DNA of 64,000 nucleotides from Lucinisca nassula (GCA_963580285.1 OY757010.1:216300204-216364203), one strand, 5' to 3'. Shown: positions 11,112-23,310, counted from the stretch's first letter. Notes: generated by a model not told the origin, from the sequence alone. Numbers and translations: made by a program.

Positions 11112-11535
11112 GCCCCGCCCATCAGGGCTCGCAGAAATAGATGGGCTGCATGATGCTTCCACGCAGAGCTGAAACTGACTGCACATGAGTACTAGTAGAC
11201 CGCTTAAAGGATCTAAGCCTGCCCAGGCAAAGCAGTATGAGTAGGACCATTCATTCTTATAAACCCTATTGGTTTCAGAGTTCTCGTTAACTCCAAATTT
11301 GGAGTAATTTACTCCAACTTTTTCATTTCTGACTCCAACTTTTTGGAAAGTCTCAGTAGAAAAGTATAGTAAAATTCAACCTTTTTCTGGAGGACAGCAT
11401 TTTTACTCCAATTTTCAAAATTCTAGTGAGAACCCTGGGTTTCATTGGGTGGCAGGGATTGAAATGTCATTTCAATTCAATGTCGGGTAAAAATTGGAAG
11501 CAACATCTCTAAAATGACCTATACAGTGTTAGTTT
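11112..11535 (+). repeat. SINE-B copy interrupted by a small MITE
   Basis: 11112-11275 and 11438-11535 join to a normal SINE-B. The insert is described separately. Confidence 0.85.
11276..11437. mobile_element. 162-bp MITE with CAGGGTTCTCACTA-type ends
   Basis: Starts CAGAGTTCTCGTTA and ends TAGTGAGAACCCTG, imperfect inverted repeats. Flanked by GGTTT on both sides, which restores the SINE-B sequence when removed. The ends resemble hAT-type MITEs, but the 5-bp duplication is shorter than the usual 8. Confidence 0.7.
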
Positions 11536-12929
11536 AGTTTAAATAGAGGTTATTCCAGTTTTTGTAATGAAATACGGGATTTCTTTCCTGAGGGGGTATA
11601 AATCCGTTAAACAAACGAGTGCATAGTTGAATGAGTATATTACATTTTATCATTCGATTAATTTTTATGGGTTTAATGACAGTATTTTCTTTTAACAGAA
11701 AACTTATGAGTATCAACCCATTTGAACCCCAACCATTTACCTGTCATTCAATCACATTGATGAATACACTCAGAATTCAATTTCCAATTTCATGATCAGC
11801 CGCCATTTTGTCTGGTATTTGTAAACGTTGGAAGAATAATTTTGCGCATAATTTAGAGTTAATAATATTGTTTTGGAGTGGAAACTAGAATTAATGTTTT
11901 CATTTGACGACAAGGAATATATCACCGATGAACTGAATCTATACCAAGGTAAGAAAGTAGAACAATTTGGTAATTTGCCTGATGCTGTGCAGCAGACAAG
12001 CTGATTTGTCTATCAATAGATCGAGGGCTTAGCGCAAAACTATTGTATCTGCATTTTCAAGATTTTTCAGGAGAAACAAAAAACATTCCTACTTTCTTGA
12101 TATTATGGCAATACTTTACATCTTTACATATTTTGAAGGCTAAAAGGTGTTTATTTAAATCAAGGCAGTTTTATACAAATCTAACACTTAAAAAGGGAGA
12201 CCTTGACCTTTCGTTTAGTTACAATAGTTTTGCATGCAAAAACCTAACTTTTGTATACAGATTTTTGGTGCAAAGCTATTGTATCTGCAGTTACAATAGT
12301 TTTGCACTGAAAATGTTACGATTGTGATGTAAATATTGTGTAAATAATGTAGATACAATAGTTTTGCACCAATTCAGAAGCATAGGGATGCACCAATAAA
12401 GCCTTCAGAACCATGGAATTTTTACAGAAACATGTTGAAACTTAATACATAGACTCGCAGAAGACTGGCCTAATAACATCAACTAAATCATGGCTGTCGT
12501 TCCTATGTAGCTTTAAAATTCTGTTATATATATATAATAACTATGCATATAACAAGAATAGCTTTTACAAAAAGCTAGGTCTACGCTTAGCACATATTAA
12601 ATGTGAATGTCTAGAGTTATATCCCAGTCGAAAGGGGAGGAGGAGCCGACAAAAAAAAAAAAAATCCCAGAAATGTGTTTTTTGCAAATAACCGTCTTTG
12701 CATATATTTAAATTGCCAGTCTGCACCCAGGATCCTGCCGATTGAAGATTTAATGTCAAAGTTGCAAATGCTGTAATTTTGTCAAAAAAGTTCTTTTTTA
12801 TCTTTCAAAAAGCACATGTGCAACTTCGATCAATATGCTTGTTACAAAAACTTGGAGAAGTTCAGTAAACAACTTTCCTACACTTTATAGAAGACATATT
12901 GAAGGTTAAACCAAAAGTTTTGCTAACGA

Positions 12930-13150
12930 TGAGGCAAGTTTTTTTAGATCGCCAGAGCCAAAGGCTCCTGAGGAGATTATAGGATAGGCAGTAGTCCATC
13001 GTGGTTGGGAGTTTGTAGATGTATATTTTGTATTAGCCTGTACAAATATGGCAGCAAATATGGGTTTGCACAAATGTGATAGCAATTCTGTGCCAGGGGC
13101 ATCTTTTTGTATGAAAGCTTATACTTGTTATGGACCACTTTCTTCTTCTT
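12930..13150 (+). repeat. dispersed 'AGATCGCCAGAGCCAAAGGC' repeat
   Basis: GGCTCCTGAGGAGATTATAG and GATAGGCAGTAGTCC match the start of the repeat at 61043. Non-coding. Confidence 0.5.
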
Positions 13151-13229
13151 GTGAAAGCTTATACTGGTTAAAGGTCAACCTGCATTGTGGGTTACTAATG
13201 GCTGTACTTGCGTTATAAACCCAACGTCT

Positions 13230-13262
13230 ATATTGTCTATGCCCATGGGCATAGACAATAAG
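13230..13262. repeat. short perfect palindrome
   Basis: TTGTCTATGCCC/GGGCATAGACAA around an NcoI-like CCATGG centre. Lies at the left edge of the CCTACCCTA region. Confidence 0.7.
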
Positions 13263-13299
13263 TTTAAAGCAATACAATCACACAAAATGGATCATTCAG

Positions 13300-16200
13300 A
13301 ATATTATTGGGTGACGATATCCTACCATATTTAATACCAACCTGTCTACCTAAGGCTGGTTAAGCTAGCTTAACCTTAGCCTGCCGTACCATACCCTACC
13401 CTAAGATAGGACCTACCCTATGGTACACAGGGCATTCTAGGCTATGGAAGGGTACCCCTCCCCACCCCACTACCGTAAGTGGAAGAATGACATTACTTTA
13501 CCTATCCTATTCCACACCACACTGCTTACAACTTAGCCTACCCTACCCCACCCAAGGGTAGGGACTACCCTACCTACCATAGTGTAAGCTTGTGAGGAAG
13601 GGTAGCCTACCACGTTCCTAACTAAGAAAAAGAATGTACCTACAGTATCCAACACCACTCTGGCTACTGGGGTAATGTATGGGAGGAGAGCCCCACATAA
13701 CCCTAACCTAGCAGTGCCTTAAGTTTAAACTAGCCTACATATCCTACCTTACCTATCCTACCCTAAGGTAGAGACTACCAGACCTACGTTGCCATACCTT
13801 ACTGGTTTGTTAAGTGTTCCCTACCCTCACCAGTAGGGTGGCCATACCCCAACCCACTTTACCCTTCCCCTTTTGAGTCACCTACCCTTACCTAGCCTAA
13901 GGTAAGGTAGGTTGTCTAGGCTAGGTTACCCTACATCCTACACTAACCAGTAGGGTGACCATACCCTATCCTTTTTAACACCATCCTGCCTACCAACTAC
14001 TCTCCATTGCTCCTGCCCATTAATTTTATAACAAAAATAAAGATGGCAACGTCACAAGAGTGCTGCCGAATAAAAATGGCCCATGAGTGAGTATTTATTA
14101 TAATTGTTTGCTTGAGGTCTTATGACTGAGGAGAATATCGGCATAATTATTTTGACTTGGGTAGACCAGCCTACCCTTAGCCTATCCTACGCTACCCTAC
14201 CTCCATCTATGAATATACCATACCTTTTTCAACATCTGCCTACCAGGAAGGGTAGGCTAGCTTATCATTAATCTATCATGCCCTAGTAACCCTACTCTAC
14301 CCAACCTTACCCTACCCCTAATTAGGTTAGGGCCAATCTTATCATAACATACGGTACCATAGCGTAGGCTAGGATAGGGAAGGGTATCCTACCCGGAGGG
14401 TGACTGTTCCAACTCTAAGACCACCCTTCTTATCCGGCTAGCCTGGCCTGGCTAGGACAGCCTTGCCTACCATATCCCACCTTAAACTATCCTACCCTAA
14501 GATAGGGCCTACCAAACTGGTTAAGGTAATGGTAGGGTACTCTTCCTTACCCTAGTGGCTTACACTATGCTTTCCTAGGTAGGGCAGGAATAGGGTAAGC
14601 CTACCCTACCCTAGAGTTGGATACAGTCTGCCTACTTGTTAGGGTAGGTTACAATCGCTAACCAGTTTGGGAGGCCCTACCCTAGGGTAGGATATATTAA
14701 GGAAAGATATGGTAAGCTAGGGTTAAGTGACCCTACCCTACCCTAAGCAAGGTTGTGTTTGATAAAGTAGGTATAGTCATTCTTTGCGTTAGAGTAGTGG
14801 AAGGCTACCCTTCCTAAGCCTAGCCTACACTATGGTACCTGGGGTATGTGAGTGTTGGTTTTAAAATGGCCCTACCATGGTCAGGGTAGGGTAAGGTAGG
14901 GTCCATCTATGGAAGGGTCACACCTACAATACCCTATCAGTTAGGATAGGCTAAGGGTCGGCTAGCCTGCCTTACTTTGCAGACAGGATGGTGTTGAAAA
15001 GGGTAGGGAATGGTCACCCTACTGATTAGGATAGGGTGTAAGGTACCCTAGCCTAGTTAGCTAGGTAAGGGTAGGTATGTAACTGTAAGATTTGGTAGAG
15101 CAGGTCCTACCCTACTGTAGGGTAAGGTGGAGTATGTTCACCCTACTGGTGAGGCTATAGATAGGGTACCCTACCTTAACCTATGGACTACTTTACACGA
15201 GAGTACCACTGGGCAGGCTAGGCTATGGAAGGGTATCCTACCACTAGCCTAACTGGGAGGATTATTATCCCTATCCCACACCACAATGCCTACCCCTTAG
15301 CATACCCTATTCCACCCAAGGGTAGGGACTACCCTACTCTTAGGTGCCATATTGTAGGCTCAGTAATGGAAGGGTACCCTAACTAGGAGAAAGACTACCT
15401 GTTAGGAAAGGCTAGTGAAGCCTAACCTCAATATTAGCACTACCTTACCTGACCTACCTTACCTATCCTACCCTAAGGTAGATTCGTTTGTTTACATTGG
15501 GGATTAACGGCCCAATCAAGACTATTTTAGGTCATTTTTTAGCCAGCCAGTTTACCTATCCACACTTTTCCTGGGCAGGCTTATACGTAAGCGGTTAACC
15601 AGTACAGTGCACATTCTTTTGCCAGAAACTGACAAGTGCCCATCTTGAATCAGCGGAAGGGAGATAATGACCATAGAAAAGATTTCATGATCAATCTCAA
15701 CGAAAGAATGTTGCTGGCTCCAGCAGGTATTGAATCCGCGTCTTCCTGATCCCCAGTCAGACGCGCATCCGACTGAGCTACCGAGGCCAGTACCCTAAGG
15801 TAGATCCTACCGTACACACTTTACTATACTCTGCTGGTGAGGGAAAGGTACCCTACCCTCGCCAGTAGGTTGATCATACCCCACCTTACACTAACCTACA
15901 GTATGACCTACATGTACTCTACCAAATTTTACAGTTACCTACCCTCACTTAGCCTAAGGTAGGGTAGACTAGGCTAGGGTATTTTACACCCTACACTAAC
16001 CAGTACTGCGACCATACCTTACCTTTTTCAATACAATCATGCCTACCCTCAGTGTATCAGACCCTACTTCAAACTAGGTACCATAGTGTAGGCTAGGCTA
16101 GACTAGTCTAAGGAAGGGTACTCTACCACTACCCTAACTAGAACGACAACTGTATTTATCCCACACCACCCTGCCTTCCAGGTAGAGTCAGGTAGACTGT

Positions 16201-16330
16201 TCTAGCCAAGAAATGATTAACCCTAGCCTAACCCACCCTTGCCTATCATATCTTACCTTAGCCTATCCTACCCTAGGGTAGGCCCTACCAAACTGACTAG
16301 AGAATGGTACCCTAAAAATCAAAGATGGTT
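13300..16330. repeat. ~3 kb of degenerate CCTACCCTA / TAGGGTAGG repeats
   Basis: The decamer-like words CTACCCTACC, ACCCTAAGGTAG and TAGGGTAGG recur dozens of times, in both orientations, with no fixed period. Many sit as small palindromes (TACCCTAAGGTA, TACCCTAGGGTA). A SINE-A (15484-15790) is inserted with a 15-bp target duplication. 14000-14160 is an island of ordinary sequence. Confidence 0.85.
15484..15790 (-). repeat. SINE-A inserted in the CCTACCCTA region
   Basis: Complete copy flanked by perfect direct repeats TACCCTAAGGTAGAT (15469-15483 and 15791-15805). Confidence 0.92.
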
Positions 16331-16444
16331 GCCAGCAGCCATGTGATCTCAAAAGAGCTATGATACTAATTGCAACCATATTTGTCAACAAACTGGAACC
16401 AGACTTTTCGGCTTACAAAGTATGTACCGGTAACAGGTCAAAAG

Positions 16445-16725
16445 ATTGGCTCGGAATTTCACTGCCTCCACACAGAGCTGAATCCGACCCGCACACGAGT
16501 ACTGGTAAACCGCTTAGAGGATCTAGGCCTGCCCAGGCAAAGCAGTGCTAGTGTCTGACCGTCCATGCTAATAAACCCTATTGTTTCATTGGGCGACAGG
16601 GCTTGAGATGTCATTTCATCTCAATGTCGGGTAAAAGACCTACAAAATTGGGAGCAATGTCTCCAAAATGACCTTTACAGTGTAGACAGGGACGTTAAAC
16701 CTCAAATCAAACAAACAGACTATGG
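16445..16725 (+). repeat. SINE-B copy
   Basis: Lacks the first part of the head. Has CCGCTTAGAGGATCTAGGCC, GGGCGACAGGGCTTGAGATG and the (AAAC) tail. Confidence 0.8.
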
Positions 16726-16957
16726 GAACATCCCAGGCATCTTTTTAAAAATTTGACCGGAGGCTATAATGAGCAACTGTATGCTGAAAACAGTACTATT
16801 TAAGATATTCCCCAGTAGAGCAGCAAAGTCCTGCATAATTTTAGAACTACCCTAAGTAAAATTATAAATAACCACTGTTTCATTATTTTCCTTCATTTAA
16901 TTATTTGATTAGTGTATTTACTTAAAATGGCAGAATTTCAAGCCAAGGATTTATTTG

Positions 16958-17200
16958 TTTGAATTGATGTTTAACATCCCCGTCAACACTGTATAGGTCA
17001 ATTTGGAGACGTTGCTTCCAATTTTGTGGGACTTTTACCCGACATTGAGATGAAATGACATCTCAAGTCCTGCCGCCCAATGAAACCAATAAGGTTTATA
17101 AGCATGGACGGTCCGACATGTGGTTTACCAGTACTTGTGTGCGTTCAGTTTTAGCTCTGCGTGGAAGCATCATGCAGCCCATCTAGCCAAGGACCACAAT
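16958..17200 (-). repeat. SINE-B copy
   Basis: Tail at the left (GTTTAACATCCCCGTCAACA), head end at the right (GGAAGCATCATGCAGCCCAT). Confidence 0.85.
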
Positions 17201-17239
17201 TTCTTGAAACTAGAGCTGCCGCCTAACGGGCGCCAATTA

Positions 17240-17760
17240 TACCCCCGCTACCGACAAATTTTTACAAGTATTTGACCTTGAGGAAGGTCAACGTAAAGGT
17301 AAAGGTCAGGTTTGTGTATATCAATCTTAAGTACTAGTGGCAAGGTGTGTGGTGTGTGAATATTAAAGAAATCGGTCAAAGAATAAGGAAGTTATGAGCA
17401 ATGTTAAAGTTTTTTTGTAACGGACCGACGACGACGACAGACGACAAGCTGACTCCTATATACCCCCTTCAAACTTCGTTTGCGGGGGTATATTTTGTAA
17501 CGGACCGACGACGACGACAAATTTTTACAAGTATTTGACCTTGAGGAAGGCCAACGTAAAGGTCAAGGTCAGGTTTGTGTATATCAATCTTAAGTACTAG
17601 TGGCAAGGTGTGTGGTGTGTGAATATTAAAGAAATCGGTCAAAGAATAAGGAAGTTATGAGCAATGTTAAAGTTTTTTGTAACGGACCGACGACAGACGA
17701 CAAGCTGACTCCTATATACCCCCTTCAAACTTCGTTTGCGGGGGTATAATAAATACAGAA
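17240..17760. repeat. MITE-like element in partial tandem, ATACCCCCGC ends
   Basis: A unit with TTTTTACAAGTATTTGACCT, a polymorphic GACGAC run and CTTCGTTTGCGGGGGTATA is present twice (from 17267 and from 17519). The left outer end ATACCCCCGC is inverse to the right end GCGGGGGTAT. Confidence 0.65.
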
Positions 17761-18149
17761 AACTGAAATTGTTGTATACTACAGCTTATTTGTATCCATT
17801 AATTTGGTTTAAATCAGACTTTTGTAACTTTATATGGTGCAGCCATGTGCTTTTCATTCGGTGCAAAACTATTGTATCTGCAGGTTTTGCTTGAGAAACC
17901 TGGCATTGTTGGGTAATTTTTAGTGCAAAACTATTGTAACTGCAGTTACAATAGTTTTGCGCCAACTTCTAACGGCCTTCGCAGATACAATATTTTGAAT
18001 ATTTTTAATAACTCAAGAATGGAATGGAATATGTATACAACTCTTTGGTGGAAGATGCAAATCAATATATGCAACCAAAATATAGGAAAAACTGAAAATG
18101 GCCAAAATGTCAATTACAATAGTTTTGCGCTCAGCCCTCGAGATGATGG

Positions 18150-18720
18150 TCAAATCATGAATGAAAACTATGGCAAATGAGTATAATGGATGGCAAACTC
18201 GATTGATAGCCTTTCGTACAGCAGACTCATTATCTATAGGAAAAATAGAACAGTTAGAGCCTGACTTGGGCCCAACGGCGATAGATCAGGACACATCCAT
18301 AACAGACACTGGTTGCATGTCATTTGCAAACATTGTCAGTTAAAGAAGTGTTTCTTTGACATACTTCTTGTGTACCCTTAAGGCAGCTAATTTGATTAGT
18401 ATCTGTTCATGGACAACCAGATTGAGACAGATGTTCGTACGACCCTGCAGAGCCCAGCACATGACTGGTAGATGTAGATGACTTGGTTAACAGACAAATT
18501 TACTGTCCATGGGATCTGAACTCATTCATGATGCCAGAGAGTATTTTCAAATCAGATTAGAGAATAGATGGGAAAATTGGGATAATATTTTTGATTACTT
18601 TAAAAAGATGATATGGATACCCATGAAATGCTATGTTGTGACTGTTCCAACAAGTACCCACAACATTCCTTTTTATCTCAACTGTCACGTAGTGCCAAGG
18701 TGAGCTTTTGTGATCACTTT
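18150..18720 (+). other. unresolved stretch with short open frames
   Basis: Frames at 18161-18343 and 18509-18703 look non-random but match no family I recognise and lack clear splice sites. Possible decayed TE coding sequence. Confidence 0.25.
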
Positions 18721-19654
18721 TCATCCGTCGTCCATGCGTGCGTCCGTAACAATTCTTCAAACGACATCTCCTCATAAACCACTGATCGGATTTTGACCAA
18801 ACTTCACAGGAATAATCCTTAGCTGGACCCCTTTCAAAGTTGTTCAATGGTTTCGTTCCATTGCACATCTAGGTCACAGGAGCAAAAAATAGATGTTTTC
18901 ACTGAAAATCTTCTTCTCTGAAACCACAAGGCCCAGGTCTTTGATATTTGGGCCCTTTGTTTTTTTTCATAGGCTAACATGTATATAGGGAAAATACTTA
19001 AAAATCTTCTGCTCTGAAACCACAAGGCCCAGGTCTTTGAAATTTAGTATGAAGCTTCATCTAGTTGACCTCTACAAAGATTGTTCAAATTATAGCCCTG
19101 TGGCCAAAAATGCCCCCACCCGGGGGCCTTTGGTATTACATAGGCTTATATAGGGATTTTTTTAAAAGCTTCTTCTCTAAAACCGAAGGCCAAGTTCTTT
19201 GATATTTGGTGTGAAGCTTCATTTAGTGAACCTCTATCAAAAGTTTCACAATATAGTCCTAGTGCGATAAATGCCTCCGCCCTGGGGGCCTTTGGTTTAA
19301 CATAGGCTTATATAGGGAATCTTCTTCTCTAAAACCGCATAGCCCAGGTCTTTGATATTTGGTATGAAGCTTCATCTAGTAGACCGCTACCAAGGTTGTT
19401 CAAATTGTAGCCCTGGGGCCAAAATGCCCCCGCCTGGGGGCTTTTTGTTTTACATAGGCTTATATAGGGAAAACCTTTAAAAATCTTCTTCTCTGAAACG
19501 ACAAGGTCCAGGTCTTTGGTATTTTGCGTGAAGCTTCATCTAGTGAACCCCTAGCAAAATTGTTCACATTATAGCCCTAGGGCCAAAAATGCCGCCGCCC
19601 GGGGCCCTTTGGTTTTACATAGACTTATATAGGGAAAATCTTTAAAAATCATCA

Positions 19655-19770
19655 TCAGGATCGATCCCGGGTTTCTTCAGACTTTCGGATGAGTCTTTAA
19701 ACCGAGGTCCCGTCTCCGTATGACCTTCGCTGTTGGTGGGATGTAAAACTCAAACACTCACTCAGGTGTT
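19655..19770 (+). repeat. SINE-C, partial, within the array
   Basis: Begins in GGATCGATCCCGGGTTTCTT and lacks the head. Ends at the CTCACTCA simple tail. Confidence 0.75.
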
Positions 19771-20410
19771 TGATATTTGGTATGAAGCTTTGTCCTGTGG
19801 ACTTCTATCAAGATTATTCAAATTATAGCTCTGGGGCCAAAAATGCCCCCAACCTGGGGCCCCTTGGTTTTGCACTGACTTTTATAGGAAAAATCTAAAA
19901 TAAAAATCTTCTCCTCTGAAACCGCAAGGCCCAGGTCTTTGAAATTTGGTGTGTAGCTTCATCTATTGGACCTCTACCAAGATTGTTCAAATTATGGCCT
20001 TGGGGCCAAAAATGCCACCGCAACATTGAACTTTATCTGCCAATCGGCCTCCCACTCTGCAAGTCACATCTTGTAAACAATTTCTTCAAACAACATCTCC
20101 TCCTAAACCACTGATCGGATTTTGACCAAACTTCATTGGAATGATTCTTAGAGGTGTTCAAATGGTTCCAGTCCGCACATCAAGGTCAAGGGAGCCAACA
20201 ACAGATATTTTTAATGAAAACTTAAAACATATTCTCCTCTGAAACCAGGCCTTCGATAGTTGGTGTGTAGCTTCATCTAGTGAACCTTTGCCAAGATTGT
20301 TAAAATGCCCCCCCCCCCCCCCCCCTGAGCCCTTTGTTTTTACATAGTCTTACGAAGGAAAAGCTTTAGAAATCTTCTTGTCTGAAACCAGAAGGCTCAG
20401 GTGTTGGATC

Positions 20411-20580
20411 AGAAGCCTCCCTGGTGTAGTGGTTACGCTCGTGGCCTTGTGAACCAGGGAACGCAGGATCGAACCCGGGCTTCTCCAGACTTTCGGATGA
20501 GTCTTTAAACCGATGTCCCGTCTCCGTATGACCTTCGTTGTTGGTGGGATGTAAAACTTAAACACTCACTCACTCAGGTG
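20411..20580 (+). repeat. SINE-C, full, within the array
   Basis: Head AAGCCTCCCTGGTGTAGTGG, B box GGATCGAACCC, tail AAACACTCACTCACTCA. Confidence 0.85.
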
Positions 20581-21259
20581 TTTGATATTGGGTATGAAGC
20601 TTCGTCTTGTGGACTTCTATCAAGATTGTTCAAACTATAGCTCTTGGGCCAGAAATGCCCCAACCTGGGGCCCCTTGGTTTTACACTGACTTATATAGGA
20701 ACAGTCTAAAATAAAAAAACGTCTTCCCTGAAACCGCAAGGTCCAGGTCTTTGAAATTTGGTGTGTAGCTTCATCTATTGGACCTCTACCAAGATTGTTC
20801 AAATTATGGCCCTGGGGCCAAAAATGCCACCGCCACATTGAACTTCATCTGCCAATCGGCCTCCCACTCTGCAAGTTGATCCAGGTCATCTTGTAAACAA
20901 TTTCTTCAAACCACATCTCCTCCTAAACCACTGATCGGATTTTGACCAAACTTCATAGGAATGATTCTTAGACGGTTCATTTTCAGAAGTGTTCAAACAG
21001 GTCCAGTCCGCACATCAAGGTCACGGGAGCTAACAACAGATATTTTTAATGAAAACTTGAAAAATATTCTCCTCTGAAACCAGGCCTCCGATAGTTGGTG
21101 TGTAGCTTCATCTAGTGGACCTCTGCCAAGATTGTTCAAATTATAGTCCTGGGGCCAAAATGCCCCTCCCCCGGAGCCCTTTGTTTTTACATAGTCTTAC
21201 GTAGGGAAAAGCTTTAAAAATCTTCTTCTCTGAAACCAGAAGGCTCAGGTGTTTGATGA

Positions 21260-21425
21260 GAAGGCTCCCTGGTGTAGTGGTTACGCTAGTCGCCTTGTAA
21301 ACCAGGGATCGGAGGATCGATCCCGGGCTTCTTCAGACTTTCGGATGAGTCTTTCAACCGAGGTCCCGTCTCCGTATGACCTTCGCTGTTGGTGGGATGT
21401 AAAACTTAAACACTCACTCGCTCCG
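21260..21425 (+). repeat. SINE-C, full, within the array
   Basis: Head AAGGCTCCCTGGTGTAGTGG, B box GGATCGATCCC, tail AACACTCACTCGCTC. Confidence 0.85.
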
Positions 21426-21651
21426 GAGTTTGATATTTGGTATGAAGCTTCGTCTTGTGGACTTCTATCAAGATTGTTCAAATTATAGCTCTGGGGCCAA
21501 AAATGCCCCCAACCTGGGGCCCCTTGGTTTTACACTGACTTATATAGGAAAAATCTAAAATAAAAATCTTCTCCTCTGAAAACGCAAGGCCAAGGTCTTT
21601 GAAAGTTGGTATGTTAGTTCATCTATTGAACCTCTACCAAGTTTATTCAAA

Positions 21652-22140
21652 TTATGGCCCTTGGGCCAAAAATGCCACCGCCACATTGAACTTCTTCCAA
21701 TCGGCCTCCCACTCTGCAAGTTGATCCAGGTCATCTTGTAAAATAAGACAGTCAGAGGGAGAATATATATAGGACACATCATCAGCAAACAAACTGACTG
21801 ATGACCTGGTATTATCAGTCAGAATACTTATGAAAACCAAGAAGACCAGTCCAAGGACTTAACCTTTGGGGACTCCGGATAAAACAGGGACTGGATCAGA
21901 TGCTTGGCCATCAAGTACAACTTGTGAGCACCCAGAGAGCCATGAGCTTATCCATCTATGTGTGGATCCACTTATCCCATAGTAGTCAAGTTTATATAAT
22001 AGCCCTCTGTGAGGTGCCTTCAACCTTGTCAAAGGCCTTGGCGAAGTCCATGATGATCGAGTCAGTCTGTTTGTGACCACGATTTATGAATTTTATGGCC
22101 CCATCCAGATTGCTCACAATGTCATGGTGAAACTGAACTA
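21652..22140 (-). pseudogene. LINE reverse-transcriptase fragment, frameshifted
   Basis: On the minus strand: SSWTSPRPLTRLKAPHRGLL (a shifted form of MDFAKAFDKVPHRGLL), then KLDYYGISGSTHRWISSWLS and VLSGVPKG, then a frame change to SVSLFADDVSYIYSP. LFADD is the RT catalytic motif. QDDLDQLAEWEADW follows. This order is typical of jockey/CR1/RTE-group LINEs. The 3' end of this piece is what is repeated in the adjoining array. Confidence 0.85.
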
Positions 22141-22693
22141 GTTGCATTTAGCAAGGCCTTTGACTTCGGAAACCATGTTGAATCAGACTGGTGAAGGATT
22201 GTCTATGGATGTGTCACCAGTAAACATTTCTAATTCTGACAGTCAGCAAGAATGCTCACAAAGGTTATACAGACAGCAAGAATGCACTCAGGTAAAGCTA
22301 TACAGAACCAAAAATGCTCTCTGTTTCAACAAGGGACGTAAGTTAAAGCTTATCCGTATCTGTATATTGGTAAAATGGTTTGTCTCCAATTATTCACTTC
22401 CCCTCTAGTGTTCAGACTTCAGGTGCGTTAAAACACTGTCATCTTTGCTTTTAAACATTAACTGACCGGTAATGCTCATGTCCGTATCTAGGTTGTGCTT
22501 AAGTTCATATTATAAGCGAAACACATACTCAAAGACAAACCATAACAAGAATAAACCGCGACAGAAGAAGCAAGTCTTTCTTGACATTCATTAACACATC
22601 GCAGCAAACTTGGTGGCTGAGAGATAGGTATGATCATTAACCACACACAACCGTTCTGTCAAAGGTTGTAGTTCATAGGCCTTGGTACCACAA

Positions 22694-22838
22694 AGTTCTT
22701 TTTTGCGTTTTACGGCCCTTTAAGATTATTTCACTCATATCGAGACGATCGTTAATCGGAGGTGGGCGAAAACCGGAGTACCCGAAGAAAGGCCATGATC
22801 TTCAGTTGCAAAACTTCTCGTCTCACATGCACCCCGAG
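22694..22838 (-). repeat. SINE-E, partial
   Basis: Shares TTACGGCCCTT, GGAGGTGGGCGAAAACCGGA and GTCTCACATGCACCC with 25025-25256. The tRNA-like head is missing. Confidence 0.65.
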
Positions 22839-23209
22839 TCTGGCTAGGAAGCCTCCATGTGGACTGAACAAGTTATTTGTCTAAATCGCAACGGGAGTAA
22901 GTGCGAGGATTTCGGCCGCTTAAAACAGATTTAAACCCCCTGTGTAATTCTTTTCACTGACCGTTCCAAGGCGGTTCTTCTATCGCGGTTAATTTTTGTT
23001 ATGTTTGTCTTTGAGTGTATTGCTTATATCCTTTTGATTTGGAAAGCCAGGTGGCAATTGTTGGAAAGTAACTGTCCTTTTGATTTTCCGCTATTGATGT
23101 TTCCATTAGAGTCTAGTTATTTCATGTTTGAGTTTCTTTCCCTTTTCTGTCACTGGTTGGAGCTGTGGTTTAATTATATCGATTCCTAATCATTGCCTTT
23201 ACTTCTACT
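22839..23209 (+). repeat. retroelement R, 3' copy
   Basis: Runs from TAGGAAGCCTCCATGTGGAC through CCGTTCCAAGGCGGTTCTTC to TATCGATTCCTAATCATTGC and CTTTACTTCTAC. Confidence 0.8.
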
Positions 23210-23310
23210 TCGAATCCAAAGCGGCGAGAGATCTAATGATTAAGAGGCAGCTCTCATATCCACTATATTAAGAGACAGCGCTCTTATCCATTAGACCACG
23301 GAGGTCCTTG
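23210..23310 (-). repeat. SINE-E tRNA-like head fragment
   Basis: GGACCTCCGTGGTCTAATGG on the minus strand, followed by a second partial repeat of the same block and a GGATTCGAA B box. Confidence 0.55.

Larger units (their letters stand above)
12021..18141. mobile_element. possible 6.1-kb non-autonomous element bounded by inverted palindrome clusters
   Basis: Both outer ends carry TCGAGGGCT(T/G)AGCGCAAAA followed by CTATTGTA, in inverted orientation (12021-12047 and 18115-18141). Inside each end lie further copies of the GCAAAACTATTGTA motif, including palindromes around CTGCAG (12270-12305, 17925-17960). The interior contains the CCTACCCTA region, SINEs and other repeats, but no transposase that I recognise. 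It could equally be two independent MITE copies in opposite orientation. Confidence 0.4.
18890..21690 (+). repeat. tandem ~170-190-bp repeat array with higher-order units
   Basis: Monomers share CAAGGCCCAGGTCTTTGATA, GGTATGAAGCTTCATCTAGT, AGATTGTTCAAATTATAGCC and CATAGGCTTATATAGG. From about 19.6 kb, larger units of roughly 815-850 bp appear, each with a SINE-C copy (19655, 20411, 21260) and a short LINE-derived piece (20013, 20827, 21675). A G/C-mononucleotide run of C lies at about 20308. Confidence 0.85.

Noticed and set aside
13300..16330. Internal telomeric repeat
   Set aside because: CCCTAA occurs, but the dominant word is CCTACCCTA on both strands with no TTAGGG tandem run.
18557..21840. 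Multiple 60-100-codon frames on both strands
   Set aside because: They come from the tandem array and the truncated LINE fragment.
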